Origin: an uncultured Bacilli bacterium
GTDB lineage: Bacteria; Bacillota_I; Bacilli_A; RF39; UBA660
Assembly: GCA_947585885.1 (NCBI GenBank)
Contig: CANPXI010000009.1
Coordinates: 1 to 16,272 of the forward strand
Length of the DNA: 16,272 bases
Reading direction: 5' to 3'
Shown: one piece after another, positions 1 to 6,612 of the stretch
How positions within the stretch are numbered: the stretch's first letter is position 1
Layout of the letters: each line of letters begins with the position of its first letter
Position numbers and translations under genes: made by a program
The notes under the pieces: model-generated
Seen by the model: only the letters and a program-made list of their open reading frames with translations
What the model was told of the DNA's origin: nothing
Databases searched by the model: none

Positions 1-521
1 CCTTTAATTTCCCCAGCTTTTACTGTGATTGAAGTGTTAGTAGATGATCCATTAGCTTGAAGTGTTCCACTTGTATGATTTTTACCAGTTAGATTATATG
101 TTCCACCATCAATTATAACTCTACCACCTTCTGCTGATATTACAGGTTTGCTTACTCCTTGTAATATACTATCTTCTACACCAGAAAATGTTACTGTTCC
201 TTGTTTTACTCTAAATAAAGCTATATCAGCTGTTGTAGAAATTGTGTTTTTTCCTAAAACAATTGTATAAGCTCTATTTTGACTTAATTCTATTTCAGTT
301 GTAACATTTATATCATCAAGTATAGTGATTTTTCCACCAGGTTTTACAACTGCAGCTGCATCTTCTATAGAGTCACAATATTGTGTATTACTATCAGCTT
401 CTACCATAACTTTTTTATCATTATTAGTATTAGTGTTTTCACAAGTTGCTGCATAAAGACTACCTGGAACAAAAAGTAGGCTTGTTAGTACTACAGCAGA
501 CGCTATTAAAAATTTTTTCAT
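1..521 (-). CDS. Secreted surface protein, N-terminal part (runs off the window)
   Basis: An open frame begins at an ATG at 521 and continues without a stop through the window edge, giving at least 173 residues. The start is fixed by a strong ribosome binding site (GGGAGG, 529-534). Residues 1-25 form a Sec-type signal peptide: MKK, a hydrophobic core, then a cleavage-like SLYA-A. The mature part begins with a short Asn/Thr-rich stretch with a Cys, then a repetitive beta-rich segment with motifs such as GGKITILDDIN, GTVTFSGVED and GGRVIIDGGTYNLTG. Turns of this kind are typical of right-handed beta-helix (pectin-lyase-like) adhesins and surface proteins; that fold assignment is inference. Any anchor would lie outside the window. 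The gene has its own promoter containing a G8 tract, so expression may be phase-variable. I do not recognise a specific family. Confidence 0.8.
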   Translation of the reverse strand, partial: MKKFLIASAVVLTSLLFVPGSLYAATCENTNTNNDKKVMVEADSNTQYCDSIEDAAAVVKPGGKITILDDINVTTEIELSQNRAYTIVLGKNTISTTADIALFRVKQGTVTFSGVEDSILQGVSKPVISAEGGRVIIDGGTYNLTGKNHTSGTLQANGSSTNTSITVKAGEIK

Positions 522-581
522 TCTCTTTCCTCCCTTGTTTTTTTAGAAAAAATTTTGCGATAGATTCCCTATCTGTTTATA

Positions 582-611
582 ATTGTACCCCCCCCGAGTT
601 ATGTTTGTCAA
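582..611 (-). promoter_or_regulatory. Promoter of the surface-protein gene with a G8 tract in the spacer
   Basis: Reading the minus strand, a perfect -35 box TTGACA (611-606) and a -10 box TACAAT (587-582) are separated by 18 bases. The last eight spacer bases (595-588) are all G. Transcription should start near 575, about 55 bases before the ATG. A small 5-bp hairpin (GATAG/CTATC, 559-573) would sit at the 5' end of the RNA. Slippage in the G run would change the spacer length directly: seven G would give the optimal 17 bp. Confidence 0.75.
588..595 (-). repeat. Homopolymer run of eight G (minus strand)
   Basis: G8 inside the promoter spacer described for 582-611. With its flanks it forms AACTCGGGGGGGGT (600-587), identical to the context of the second G8 run at 8310-8317. 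Runs of this length are conspicuous in such AT-rich DNA and are a known class of slippage-prone simple repeat. Confidence 0.9.
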
Positions 612-625
612 GAAATTATACGATT

Positions 626-648
626 AAAAAAAGAGCAATTTTATGCTC
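626..648 (-). terminator. Rho-independent terminator after the DUF308 gene
   Basis: The minus strand reads GAGCA-TAAAAT-TGCTC followed by seven T. The 5-bp stem begins inside the TGA stop codon of the DUF308 gene. It is short but has the right order of stem and U-tract, and it separates that gene from the downstream phase-variable promoter. Confidence 0.6.
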
Positions 649-1231
649 ATTCCTTTATTTCTTTTACTACTATGTCTTTTATTTTTGAGTCTATTTTCTT
701 TAATCTAGATAATACTAGTATACTATATATTATGTTAGATATTTCAGATACTATTAGTATTGCACCTGAAGTCATTATTAGTACTTGTACTGAATTAAAT
801 GGATCTAATATTACTATTATTCCTAATATAATTGAAAGAACAGATATAAGTGTACCTACAAACCAATTATCTCCACCTATTTCTTTTAGGTTAAGTGATA
901 GTTGTAGTTTAGATACGTTTATAAATATTATTATTAAACCAATTATTATTGTGAATATGTTTGTTAATGCTTCAAATTTGAATATAAATAGTATACCAAT
1001 AGATAACTCCATTAGTCCTTTTAATAGTCCATAGTTTAGTATTCTATCTTCTTTATCTCTAAAGTAATTAAGTGAGTCTAAAAATCCACATAGAAGTAAT
1101 ATTATTCCCATTATTTTTATTAATGTGTTAACTATTTCAAGTGGTTTCATCATTAGAAATACACCTAAGACTATTAGTAATAGTGAAACTAGTATTCCTT
1201 TTAGTTCTCTTCTTTTTATTATTTCCTTCAT
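647..1231 (-). CDS. DUF308/HdeD-family integral membrane protein
   Basis: A 194-residue protein made mostly of hydrophobic helices. After a short basic N-terminus (MKEIIKRRELK), about six membrane spans follow (roughly residues 12-30, 34-52, 66-84, 88-106, 122-142 and 148-172), ending in a Lys-rich cytoplasmic tail. The pattern of paired helices with short loops (LVSLLLIVLGVFLMMKP, then LIKIMGIILLLCGFLD) is that of the DUF308 family, which includes HdeD. HdeD is linked to acid resistance in E. coli; the biochemical role in Firmicutes is unknown. The ribosome binding site is GGTGGAGG just upstream. It follows truA by 29 bases and probably has its own promoter in the end of truA. In Bacillus truA is normally followed by rplM-rpsI, so the neighbour differs here. 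Confidence 0.75.
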   Translation of the reverse strand: MKEIIKRRELKGILVSLLLIVLGVFLMMKPLEIVNTLIKIMGIILLLCGFLDSLNYFRDKEDRILNYGLLKGLMELSIGILFIFKFEALTNIFTIIIGLIIIFINVSKLQLSLNLKEIGGDNWFVGTLISVLSIILGIIVILDPFNSVQVLIMTSGAILIVSEISNIIYSILVLSRLKKIDSKIKDIVVKEIKE

Positions 1232-1248
1232 TTTATTCCTCCACCTTA

Positions 1249-1277
1249 ATTATAACCATTTTATTTATAATTTACAA
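1249..1277 (-). promoter_or_regulatory. Likely promoter for the DUF308 gene
   Basis: TTGTAA (1277-1272) and TATAAT (1254-1249) are separated by exactly 17 bases. The -35 box lies inside the last codons of truA, so the DUF308 gene can be expressed independently of the ecf-truA operon as well as by read-through. Confidence 0.5.
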
Positions 1278-1989
1278 TGTTTAAATATAGACCACAAGGA
1301 CTTGCTTTTATACCTAGTTTTGTTCTATCTTTACTTTCTAATATTTTAGGTATATCTTCTAACTCTTTTTTGTTTTCATTTATTTCTAGGAAAAGTCCTA
1401 TTATGTTTCTTACCATATATTTTAAGAAACCATCTGCATTTATGTATATTTCTACTAAGTTATTATTTTCTTTTATTTTTATATAGTTTATTGTTCTTAT
1501 GTAACTTTCTTTTTCATTATCAGAGGTGAATGATTTAAAGTCGTGTGTTCCGATTAAGTAATTACTTGCTTGTTTTAGTTTTTTTATGTCTATTTCTTTA
1601 TTATATTCTAGTTCATAGTTTCTTTTTGTAGGTGAATATTCACCTCTGTTTATAACGTATTTATATTCTTTATTTAGAACACTGTATCTAGCATGAAAGT
1701 TATCATCTACTTCTTTTATTTCTTTTATAAATATGTCTTTATCTAATAAACTATTTAGACTCTTTTTTAGTTTATCTATGTTTAGTTCTTTTTGGGAAGT
1801 AAAGTGAAAGTAAAAGTTATTTGCGTGTACTCCTTTATCTGTTCTAGAACAAGAAGTGATTTTTGTTTTTGTGTTTAGTATTTTTGATAGTTTAGTTTCT
1901 ATTTCACCTGTTACTGTTCTTTTATTTTTTTGAATACTTGAACCATAAAAGTTAGATCCATCATATGTAATATTAACTAAATACTTCAT
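1261..1989 (-). CDS. truA: tRNA pseudouridine synthase A
   Basis: A 242-residue TruA, the usual length for the family. It converts uridine to pseudouridine at positions 38-40 in the anticodon stem-loop of many tRNAs. The catalytic motif SRTDKGVHA is present with the nucleophilic Asp at about residue 51. The N-terminal YDGSNFYGSS...Q region matches the family's YDG.x.GW..Q strand, the central FHARYSVLNKEYKYVI is the conserved FHAR..A..K.Y.Y segment, and FLKYMVRNIIG near the C-terminus is the FLYNMVR-type motif. The ATG overlaps the TGA of ecfT by four bases (ATGA), so translation is probably coupled. Position after ecfT matches the Bacillus order ecfA1-ecfA2-ecfT-truA. Confidence 0.95.
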   Translation of the reverse strand: MKYLVNITYDGSNFYGSSIQKNKRTVTGEIETKLSKILNTKTKITSCSRTDKGVHANNFYFHFTSQKELNIDKLKKSLNSLLDKDIFIKEIKEVDDNFHARYSVLNKEYKYVINRGEYSPTKRNYELEYNKEIDIKKLKQASNYLIGTHDFKSFTSDNEKESYIRTINYIKIKENNNLVEIYINADGFLKYMVRNIIGLFLEINENKKELEDIPKILESKDRTKLGIKASPCGLYLNIVNYK

Positions 1990-2741
1990 AGTAAACCTCT
2001 TTCATATATGTAATAAGCTACGAATATTAGGTGTATTAATAATAGGAATATTCCGTTAAAGTTTATTTTATTTGTGCTTAGGTTTGTTCTATGCTTTGAT
2101 ACGTTATACATTCTTAGAGTACTTGCAAATTTTTCTTCTTTTATTCTTTCAAAAGTTAATCTAAATGTGTTTTTTAGTGAACTAGATGCTACATATATTT
2201 TAGATAGTATGTCTTGGTTATAGTAGTCTAGTCCTCTCATTGAAGCACTTTTTAGTACTTTTTGTTCTGTTACAAATAGTAATGGAAAGAATGTTATTAT
2301 ATTAACTACAACATTTGCAAATTTTCCTAAGTTTAGTGATAGAAAGTTAAATGGACTAAGAGACTTTTCTATTCCATATTTAAGTTCATTTGGGCTTGTT
2401 GTATAGAATATTAAACTTAGGTATTCTATAAGTATTACTATTTTTAGGAGTACTATTACTGCTGTTTCTAAATCTAGCCCACGACTTGCTAGTAAGAATA
2501 AGAGTAATATAAATAAGTATCTTATTCCATATAGCATATTAAAGTAAAATCTAAGAGGTACTTTACTACTATATAGAAGCATTACTGTAAAGAATAACAT
2601 TACAACGTGTAGTTTTAGTTCCATACTTCCTATTATTGGAATTAATAGTAAGAATAAGGCTACTAGTTTTATTACTGGGTTTATTTTGTGAATGAAGCTA
2701 TCTACTGGGTAATAAGAACCAAAGTATTTATTAGAATGCAT
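1986..2741 (-). CDS. ecfT: ECF transporter transmembrane scaffold protein EcfT
   Basis: A 251-residue membrane protein. EcfT links the two ATPases (EcfA1/EcfA2) to interchangeable substrate-binding S components in vitamin and metal importers. The N-terminus (KYFGSYYPVDSFIHKINPVIKL) carries the family's short H..NP-type entry into helix 1, and several membrane helices follow to about residue 125. The coupling helices are recognisable: SASMRGLDYY (around 165-175) is the first Ala-Arg-Gly motif, whereas the second, FASTLRMYN (around 205-214), has lost the Gly. A last helix near 228-247 ends the protein. The gene overlaps ecfA2 by 11 bases and truA by 4. Because both partner ATPases are degenerate, coupling to ATP is doubtful here. 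The EcfT identity itself is well supported by sequence and gene order. Confidence 0.85.
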   Translation of the reverse strand: MHSNKYFGSYYPVDSFIHKINPVIKLVALFLLLIPIIGSMELKLHVVMLFFTVMLLYSSKVPLRFYFNMLYGIRYLFILLLFLLASRGLDLETAVIVLLKIVILIEYLSLIFYTTSPNELKYGIEKSLSPFNFLSLNLGKFANVVVNIITFFPLLFVTEQKVLKSASMRGLDYYNQDILSKIYVASSSLKNTFRLTFERIKEEKFASTLRMYNVSKHRTNLSTNKINFNGIFLLLIHLIFVAYYIYERGLL

Positions 2742-3573
2742 TTCTATACACCTCCTTTATTAAGTCTAAGATGTTACTTGTGTATGTAAGATTTGCATTT
2801 TTTTTGTTTGCATAGTTTATAAATCTTATTATTTCAGGGGCTTTTAGGTTGTATGTGTTTATTAAGTCTTCATTTTCAAGTAGTTCTTTACCACCGTGAG
2901 ATACAATACTTCCTTTATTCATTATAAATACTTCATCAGTTAGTCCATATATGAAGTCTGTGTCTTTTGTAAGTAATATTATTGTTTTATTATATTTTGT
3001 TTTTAGCATTGTTAGTAATTTTTTTAAGTCTTCTCTATCTTTATTTTGTAAACCATAAGTTGGTTCTTCAATTATTATTATGCTTGGGTTAAATATTAGA
3101 ACTGAAGCAAGTGATACTTTTCTTATTTCTGAAAGTGTTAAGTCTTTTATGTTTTTTTCTAGATAATCGCTAGTTAAACCTACTAGTTTTAATGCATCAG
3201 GTACTCTTACACTTTTCTTTTCTGTTTTGTATTTAAAGTATTTTATTCCAAATTCTAGTTCATCTTTTACTGTTTTGTTAAATAACATTTCGTCTTTATT
3301 TAGTTTTACTAGTCCTACATTCATTCTTAATATGTTTACTTTTTTTATAGTTCTACCATCATTTATATAGTTTAATACTTTTATTTTTCCACTTGTTACA
3401 TAGGAACTAGCATTTATTAAGTCACCTAGCTTATATATTCCACTTTCTGAGTCACCTATAAAACTTGTTATTTTGTTTTCATTTATTATTAGTGATAAAT
3501 TTTTTATGTATGTTTTTTCTAGTGGAGTCATTATGTTTTCTTTATAGGTTACGTTATCAAATTTTATTACCAT
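2731..3573 (-). CDS. ecfA2: Degenerate ECF transporter ATPase, EcfA2 position
   Basis: A 280-residue ABC ATPase fold in the canonical ecfA2 position. The overall EcfA layout is clear: N-terminal strand MVIKFDNVTY, Walker A region at 40-48, Q-loop region near 88-98, signature at 145-151, Walker B at 165-170, H-loop near 203 and a C-terminal extension. Nearly every functional residue is changed. Walker A reads GDSESGIYK: the second Gly is Glu, and the essential Lys-Ser/Thr pair is Ile-Tyr. LSGGQ is LSEIR. Walker B keeps the catalytic Glu, but its Asp is Glu (IIIIEEPT). The D-loop GLD is GLQ, the Q-loop Gln is absent and the H-loop His is Lys (LLTKDTD). The frame is intact, with good spacing to its neighbours, so it is not an obvious pseudogene. 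I infer that it binds ATP poorly or not at all. Confidence 0.8.
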   Translation of the reverse strand: MVIKFDNVTYKENIMTPLEKTYIKNLSLIINENKITSFIGDSESGIYKLGDLINASSYVTSGKIKVLNYINDGRTIKKVNILRMNVGLVKLNKDEMLFNKTVKDELEFGIKYFKYKTEKKSVRVPDALKLVGLTSDYLEKNIKDLTLSEIRKVSLASVLIFNPSIIIIEEPTYGLQNKDREDLKKLLTMLKTKYNKTIILLTKDTDFIYGLTDEVFIMNKGSIVSHGGKELLENEDLINTYNLKAPEIIRFINYANKKNANLTYTSNILDLIKEVYRNAF

Positions 3574-4328
3574 ATTGCATCAACCAACCTTTCATAGTCA
3601 AGTATGTAGTTTTCTATTAGTTCGTAGTCTTTTAGGTATTTGTTTAGAAGTACTATAAATGGTAAGTTATAGCCTAGTCTTTTCATTAATTTTTCTTCAT
3701 TTAATACACTTATTGTTTTTCCACTTAGTATTATTTTTTCTTTATCAGTTATTATTATTTCATCTCCTAGTACTGTCTCTTCTATTTCTGTTGTGAAGTT
3801 TAGTATTATTCCGCCTTTTTCCGTATAGTTTTTTAGATTTTTAAGTACTATTTTTAAGTCACTTTTATCAAGTAATTTTATGATGTCATCTATTACAAGT
3901 ACTTTTGGGTTAGATATTAGTATTCTTGCAAAAGATAGTTTTATTTTTTCAGATAGGTTTAGTTCTGTTGGACTTTTATCTATGTTTTTTATTTTATAAG
4001 AGTTAGCAATTTCTTCTACTTTTTCTTTCATTTCTTTTTTGTTTGTTCCTAAACTTTCTAGGTTATAAGCAAGTTCATCACTTATTCTTTCACCTAAGAA
4101 AATATCAAGCATAGAAAAACTTACGTATCCTATTAGTTTTCTTAGTTTGTCTTTGTTTTTGTTAGTTATTTTGCTATAGTTTATTGTTATAAAGTTGTTT
4201 TCTTTTTTAAATAGTAAGTTATCTACTATGTCTTTATTTTTATCTCCTAAAAAAGTTATCCACATTTTTTCTTTAACACCAAAAGATAAATCTGTTGTTT
4301 CTACATAGTCTAAATAGTTAAAGTTCAT
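3567..4328 (-). CDS. ecfA1: Degenerate ECF transporter ATPase, EcfA1 position
   Basis: A 253-residue protein, first gene of the ecf operon. The stretch IGYVSFSMLDIFLGERISDE at 67-86, followed by LAYNLESLG, aligns by spacing with the EcfA Q-loop and the VGTTVEDDVAFGLEN-like segment, so its origin is clear. Catalytic motifs are lost: the P-loop at 28-36 is GDKNKDIVD (no second or third Gly, Ile for Lys, Val for Ser), the signature at 125-129 is LSEKI, Walker B ends IDD (catalytic Glu replaced by Asp), and the H-loop region reads NFTTE with no His. The Q-loop Gln is also missing. Ribosome binding site AGGTGG sits 6-7 bases before the ATG. It overlaps the next gene by 7 bases. The loss of the same motifs in both ATPases suggests a shared relaxation or a new role. 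Confidence 0.7.
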   Translation of the reverse strand: MNFNYLDYVETTDLSFGVKEKMWITFLGDKNKDIVDNLLFKKENNFITINYSKITNKNKDKLRKLIGYVSFSMLDIFLGERISDELAYNLESLGTNKKEMKEKVEEIANSYKIKNIDKSPTELNLSEKIKLSFARILISNPKVLVIDDIIKLLDKSDLKIVLKNLKNYTEKGGIILNFTTEIEETVLGDEIIITDKEKIILSGKTISVLNEEKLMKRLGYNLPFIVLLNKYLKDYELIENYILDYERLVDAIW

Positions 4329-4347
4329 ATATAACCACCTAGATAAA

Positions 4348-4376
4348 ATTATACAATATTTTTGTTAGTTTATAAA
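4348..4376 (-). promoter_or_regulatory. Likely promoter of the ecf-truA operon
   Basis: TATAAT (4353-4348) lies 17 bases after a weak -35 box TTTATA (4376-4371). The predicted start near 4341 would leave a very short leader that begins at the AGGTGG ribosome binding site (4340-4335). Confidence 0.5.
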
Positions 4377-4382
4377 GTATAC

Positions 4383-4405
4383 AAAAAAAGCCTATGTTTA
4401 GGCTT
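4383..4405 (-). terminator. Rho-independent terminator ending the DGR region
   Basis: The minus strand reads AAGCCTA-AACA-TAGGCTT followed by a T run. The stem is a perfect 7 bp with a 4-base loop, starting in the stop codon of the small acidic gene. It cleanly separates the retroelement region from the ecf operon promoter. Confidence 0.85.
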
Positions 4406-4580
4406 ATAGTTCATCATCTTTTAGTAAATCTTTTTTTAATTCTTGTATGTCAGTATAGCTTTTATATTCTTCTGGATGTTCTTCCATATATTTTAGTTCT
4501 TCAGAAGTCTTTTCTATTTCTTCTAAAGTAAAATAATCATAGATTTCATCTTTTATTATGTTTTTAGGTTCTTTTTTCAT
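4404..4580 (-). CDS. Small acidic protein, possibly antitoxin-like
   Basis: A 58-residue, Glu/Lys-rich, helical-looking protein with no membrane segment. I choose the ATG at 4580; an in-frame TTG three codons upstream (4589) would add MII but has no properly spaced ribosome binding site. The C-terminal pattern EEYKSYTDIQELKKDLLKD recalls the toxin-binding tails of RelB/Phd-type antitoxins (short helix, Tyr-Thr/Ser turn, then ELKKDL), but this is only a resemblance, and no toxin gene is adjacent. It lies at the downstream end of the DGR region, after the MutS-like gene, and is followed directly by a strong terminator. Function unknown. Confidence 0.6.
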   Translation of the reverse strand: MKKEPKNIIKDEIYDYFTLEEIEKTSEELKYMEEHPEEYKSYTDIQELKKDLLKDDEL

Positions 4581-4606
4581 TATAATCAACTCAATTCTTT
4601 ATATAT

Positions 4607-4635
4607 ATAATATAATTTATATAAGAAAATTGCAA
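4607..4635 (-). promoter_or_regulatory. Possible promoter for the small acidic gene
   Basis: TTGCAA (4635-4630) and TATTAT (4612-4607) with a 17-base spacer, just after the stop codon of the MutS-like gene. The region is very AT-rich, so chance matches are likely. Confidence 0.35.
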
Positions 4636-4640
4636 TATAG

Positions 4641-5051
4641 TTATAGTGTATTTAAGAACTCCCGTAATTTATCATAGTTTACAAAACTTGATTTTATTTT
4701 ATCTTCGACTAATGATTTTATTTCACTTATTTTTCCATCTGTTTCATATTTGTTCATTATGTCAGTTGAATATTCATTATATGTGTTTTCTTTCATAGCA
4801 GTATAATAGTTGGTATCATTTTCATTATTAACTACTACTACACTTATACCTAGTCTATTAAGTTTACTTACTACACTACCAAATACTGATAAAGGAAATG
4901 ATGCTTTTCCATCAATAATTCTATAACCAAATAAACCCCATAGTAAAATAGCATCACTTTCAAATGATTTATAGAAGTTTCCATATTTTACTAATACTAT
5001 TTTTTCTTTATTATTAATTTTTGCTATTTTGTATAAGCTTTCTTTGTTCAT
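4641..5051 (-). CDS. MutS domain-I-like DGR accessory protein
   Basis: A 136-residue protein. Residues 17-76 resemble the mismatch-recognition domain I of MutS: KYGNFYKSFESDA matches MutS GDFYELFxxDA, and later SVVSKLNRLGISVVVV matches the Y...L...G..VA strand-helix-strand end of that domain. None of the MutS clamp or ATPase domains is present, so it is a stand-alone version. In MutS the Phe-x-Glu motif contacts the mismatched base; here it is F26-Y-K28, with Phe kept and Glu replaced by Lys. The C-terminal 50 residues are helical and charged. From memory, MutS-like (MSL) proteins are among the accessory genes reported with some DGRs. It starts 11 bases after the RT stop with AAAGGAG overlapping the RT stop region, so it is cotranscribed and probably translationally coupled. 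A role in cDNA or mismatch handling during mutagenic homing is inference. Confidence 0.7.
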   Translation of the reverse strand: MNKESLYKIAKINNKEKIVLVKYGNFYKSFESDAILLWGLFGYRIIDGKASFPLSVFGSVVSKLNRLGISVVVVNNENDTNYYTAMKENTYNEYSTDIMNKYETDGKISEIKSLVEDKIKSSFVNYDKLREFLNTL

Positions 5052-5062
5052 ATTTTTCTCCT

Positions 5063-6184
5063 TTATATTTCCATCATTTTTTCATATAAACTAGTGTTAC
5101 ATTTTTCTAAAAAGCCTTTATAACTACCTTTACTTTTTAAGTATTTTTCATAATCAAATCTTTTTAGATTTTTTAGTCTTCTTGTTATTCTTCTAGAAGT
5201 GGTTTTGTTATATCTTATTATTAATTTGTTATTATTTGATTTAAATGTGTAACCTAGAAATGTTATTCCATTTGATAACCTGTATATATTACTTTTTTTG
5301 TTTGTTTTAAGTTCTAGTGTTTCTATTTTTTCTTTTATTTTTTTGTATCCTTCTTTTAGTTTTTCTTTATCAGTATCCATTATTATTAAGTCATCCATAT
5401 ATCTTATATAGTTTTTAAATTTAAGTGTTTCTTTTATGTAGTGGTCTACTTCATTTAAGTAATAAACAGCTAGTATTTGACTTGTCATATTGCCTATTGG
5501 TAAGCCTTTTCCGTGATAATATAATGGTAAGCTATTTAGTTGGTCTATTTTTATTTGTTTTTCTTTTTCACTTATGTTTAATGATTTTACTCTTCTTATT
5601 TCTTTTCCTACCATGTATTTTATTTCTTTGTTTATATATGGTTCATTTGTTGTTTTTAATATATTATCAACAAGTTTAAGAGATTTTTCATCTTTTATTT
5701 TTTTCTTTAATAGTCTCATACATTCAGTGTGATCTATGTTATAGAAATATTTACTAATGTCTATTTTTAATATGTATATTTCTTTTTTTTCATTTAATAA
5801 TCTATTTACATATTTATTAAATAGTTTAAAAGCATATCCACTTCCTTTTTTGTATCTTGTTGCAACATTAGAGTCTATTAAACTAGAGTCTAATGCAGGG
5901 AGTAATATGTATTTGGCTACTAGATGGTTTACTATTTTATCTTCTACTTTTTCACTCATTATTAGTCTATATTTTGGTTCTTTTATTATGAATATTCTGT
6001 ATTTATCAAATTTGTATGTTTCATTATAGAGTTTGTTTAGTATTTCATATATGTTTTGGTTTAGGTTTAATGAAAAACGATATACTTCTTTTTTATTTTT
6101 ACAATTTTGTTTTATTGTTTTGTACATGTTTAATGCGTGAGTAGTAGATAGAATGTTTTTATACAGATTGTTCTTTCTCTTCAT
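5063..6184 (-). CDS. Reverse transcriptase of a diversity-generating retroelement
   Basis: A 373-residue RT. DGR RTs copy a template-repeat RNA with random errors at adenines; the cDNA replaces a variable repeat in a target gene. Visible motifs: the fingers region IFIIKEPKYRLIMSEKVEDK (64-83), a loop ATRYKKGSGYAF (108-119), catalytic Asp142 in LKIDISKYFYNID, LPIGNMTSQ (228-236) in place of the QGxxxSP of group II intron and retroviral-type enzymes, and the active-site YMDD at 262-265. The GNxxSQ form is the DGR-type signature. A charged insertion of about 50 residues (175-225) sits between the first Asp block and LPIGN. The C-terminus is a basic thumb, with no endonuclease or maturase domain. 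The ATG lies inside the end of avd (26-base overlap) with GGATGG upstream, so translation is coupled to avd. Confidence 0.92.
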   Translation of the reverse strand: MKRKNNLYKNILSTTHALNMYKTIKQNCKNKKEVYRFSLNLNQNIYEILNKLYNETYKFDKYRIFIIKEPKYRLIMSEKVEDKIVNHLVAKYILLPALDSSLIDSNVATRYKKGSGYAFKLFNKYVNRLLNEKKEIYILKIDISKYFYNIDHTECMRLLKKKIKDEKSLKLVDNILKTTNEPYINKEIKYMVGKEIRRVKSLNISEKEKQIKIDQLNSLPLYYHGKGLPIGNMTSQILAVYYLNEVDHYIKETLKFKNYIRYMDDLIIMDTDKEKLKEGYKKIKEKIETLELKTNKKSNIYRLSNGITFLGYTFKSNNNKLIIRYNKTTSRRITRRLKNLKRFDYEKYLKSKGSYKGFLEKCNTSLYEKMMEI

Positions 6185-6512
6185 TGTTTATCCATCCGTA
6201 TGTCATTTTTCTTACTTCATTTAGACAGTTTATAAATGAAGTAAATCTTTTCTTTTTTATTATTCCTTTATCTAAAATAGCACCTACATAATAATCTATT
6301 AGACTTATGTTAGTAAGTATTTCTTTTTGATATTTACTTCTTATGTTTCCTTTGTTTAGGTTTGCACGTATGCAGTTTTCTATTAGGGAGTACAAGTTTT
6401 CTTCTAGTTTTATTTTAAGGGCTAAGTGTACTTTGGGAAATGAAGAAAACATGTAACTTTCTGCATAGTCAAGTAACCATTTTACTTTATCTAATATTTT
6501 AAATTCTTTCAT
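6159..6512 (-). CDS. avd: Avd accessory protein of the DGR
   Basis: A 117-residue, all-helical protein. Avd forms a basic pentameric barrel of four-helix bundles that binds the DGR RT and template RNA and is needed for mutagenic cDNA synthesis. Family landmarks are visible in order: LLDYAE helix, SSFPKVHLALKIK (the SFPK..K.AL pattern, about 23-35), LIENCIRANLNKG (the I..AN..K pattern), ISLIDYYVGAILDKGIIKKKRF (helix 3 and turn), and the C-terminal NEVRKMTYGWIN, matching the EIGRMLGGWIK end of the family. It has several Lys/Arg residues, as expected for an RNA-binding protein. Ribosome binding site AGAGG lies just upstream of the ATG. It is the first gene of the avd-RT-MutS-like unit, with its own promoter and a leader that can form alternative hairpins. 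Confidence 0.85.
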   Translation of the reverse strand: MKEFKILDKVKWLLDYAESYMFSSFPKVHLALKIKLEENLYSLIENCIRANLNKGNIRSKYQKEILTNISLIDYYVGAILDKGIIKKKRFTSFINCLNEVRKMTYGWINNEEKEQSV

Positions 6513-6528
6513 TATTTTCCTCTTTAGT

Positions 6529-6574
6529 ACTATCTTTAAATAAAAAGAAAGATAGTAATTCCATTACTACCTTT
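6529..6574 (-). promoter_or_regulatory. Leader with competing hairpins (attenuator-like) before avd
   Basis: Three segments of the minus strand can pair in two exclusive ways. Arm A (AAAGGTAGTAAT, 6574-6563) pairs with arm B (ATTACTATCTTT, 6559-6548) in a 12-bp stem with a 3-base loop followed by CTTTTTATTT, a terminator shape. Alternatively arm B pairs with arm C (AAAGATAGT, 6537-6529) in a perfect 9-bp stem whose loop is that same U-rich stretch. Arm C lies directly before the avd ribosome binding site. The A-B hairpin may also simply end the target-gene transcript. Confidence 0.6.
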
Positions 6575-6583
6575 AATGAGTAA

Positions 6584-6612
6584 ATGATAACATAATATAT
6601 TTTATTTTACAA
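6584..6612 (-). promoter_or_regulatory. Likely promoter of the avd-RT operon
   Basis: TTGTAA (6612-6607) and TATCAT (6589-6584) have a 17-base spacer, and the -10 box is preceded by TGT, giving an extended -10 (TGnTATCAT). Transcription would begin near 6577, just before the arm A hairpin of the leader. Confidence 0.5.

Noticed and set aside
4578..4589. TTG start at 4589 for the small acidic protein
   Set aside because: No suitable ribosome binding site spacing; the ATG at 4580 is preferred.
5063..6184. Group II intron maturase or retron reverse transcriptase
   Set aside because: The motif is LPIGNMTSQ, not QGxxxSP; there is no maturase or endonuclease domain and no intron RNA or msr/msd, and an Avd gene overlaps the start.
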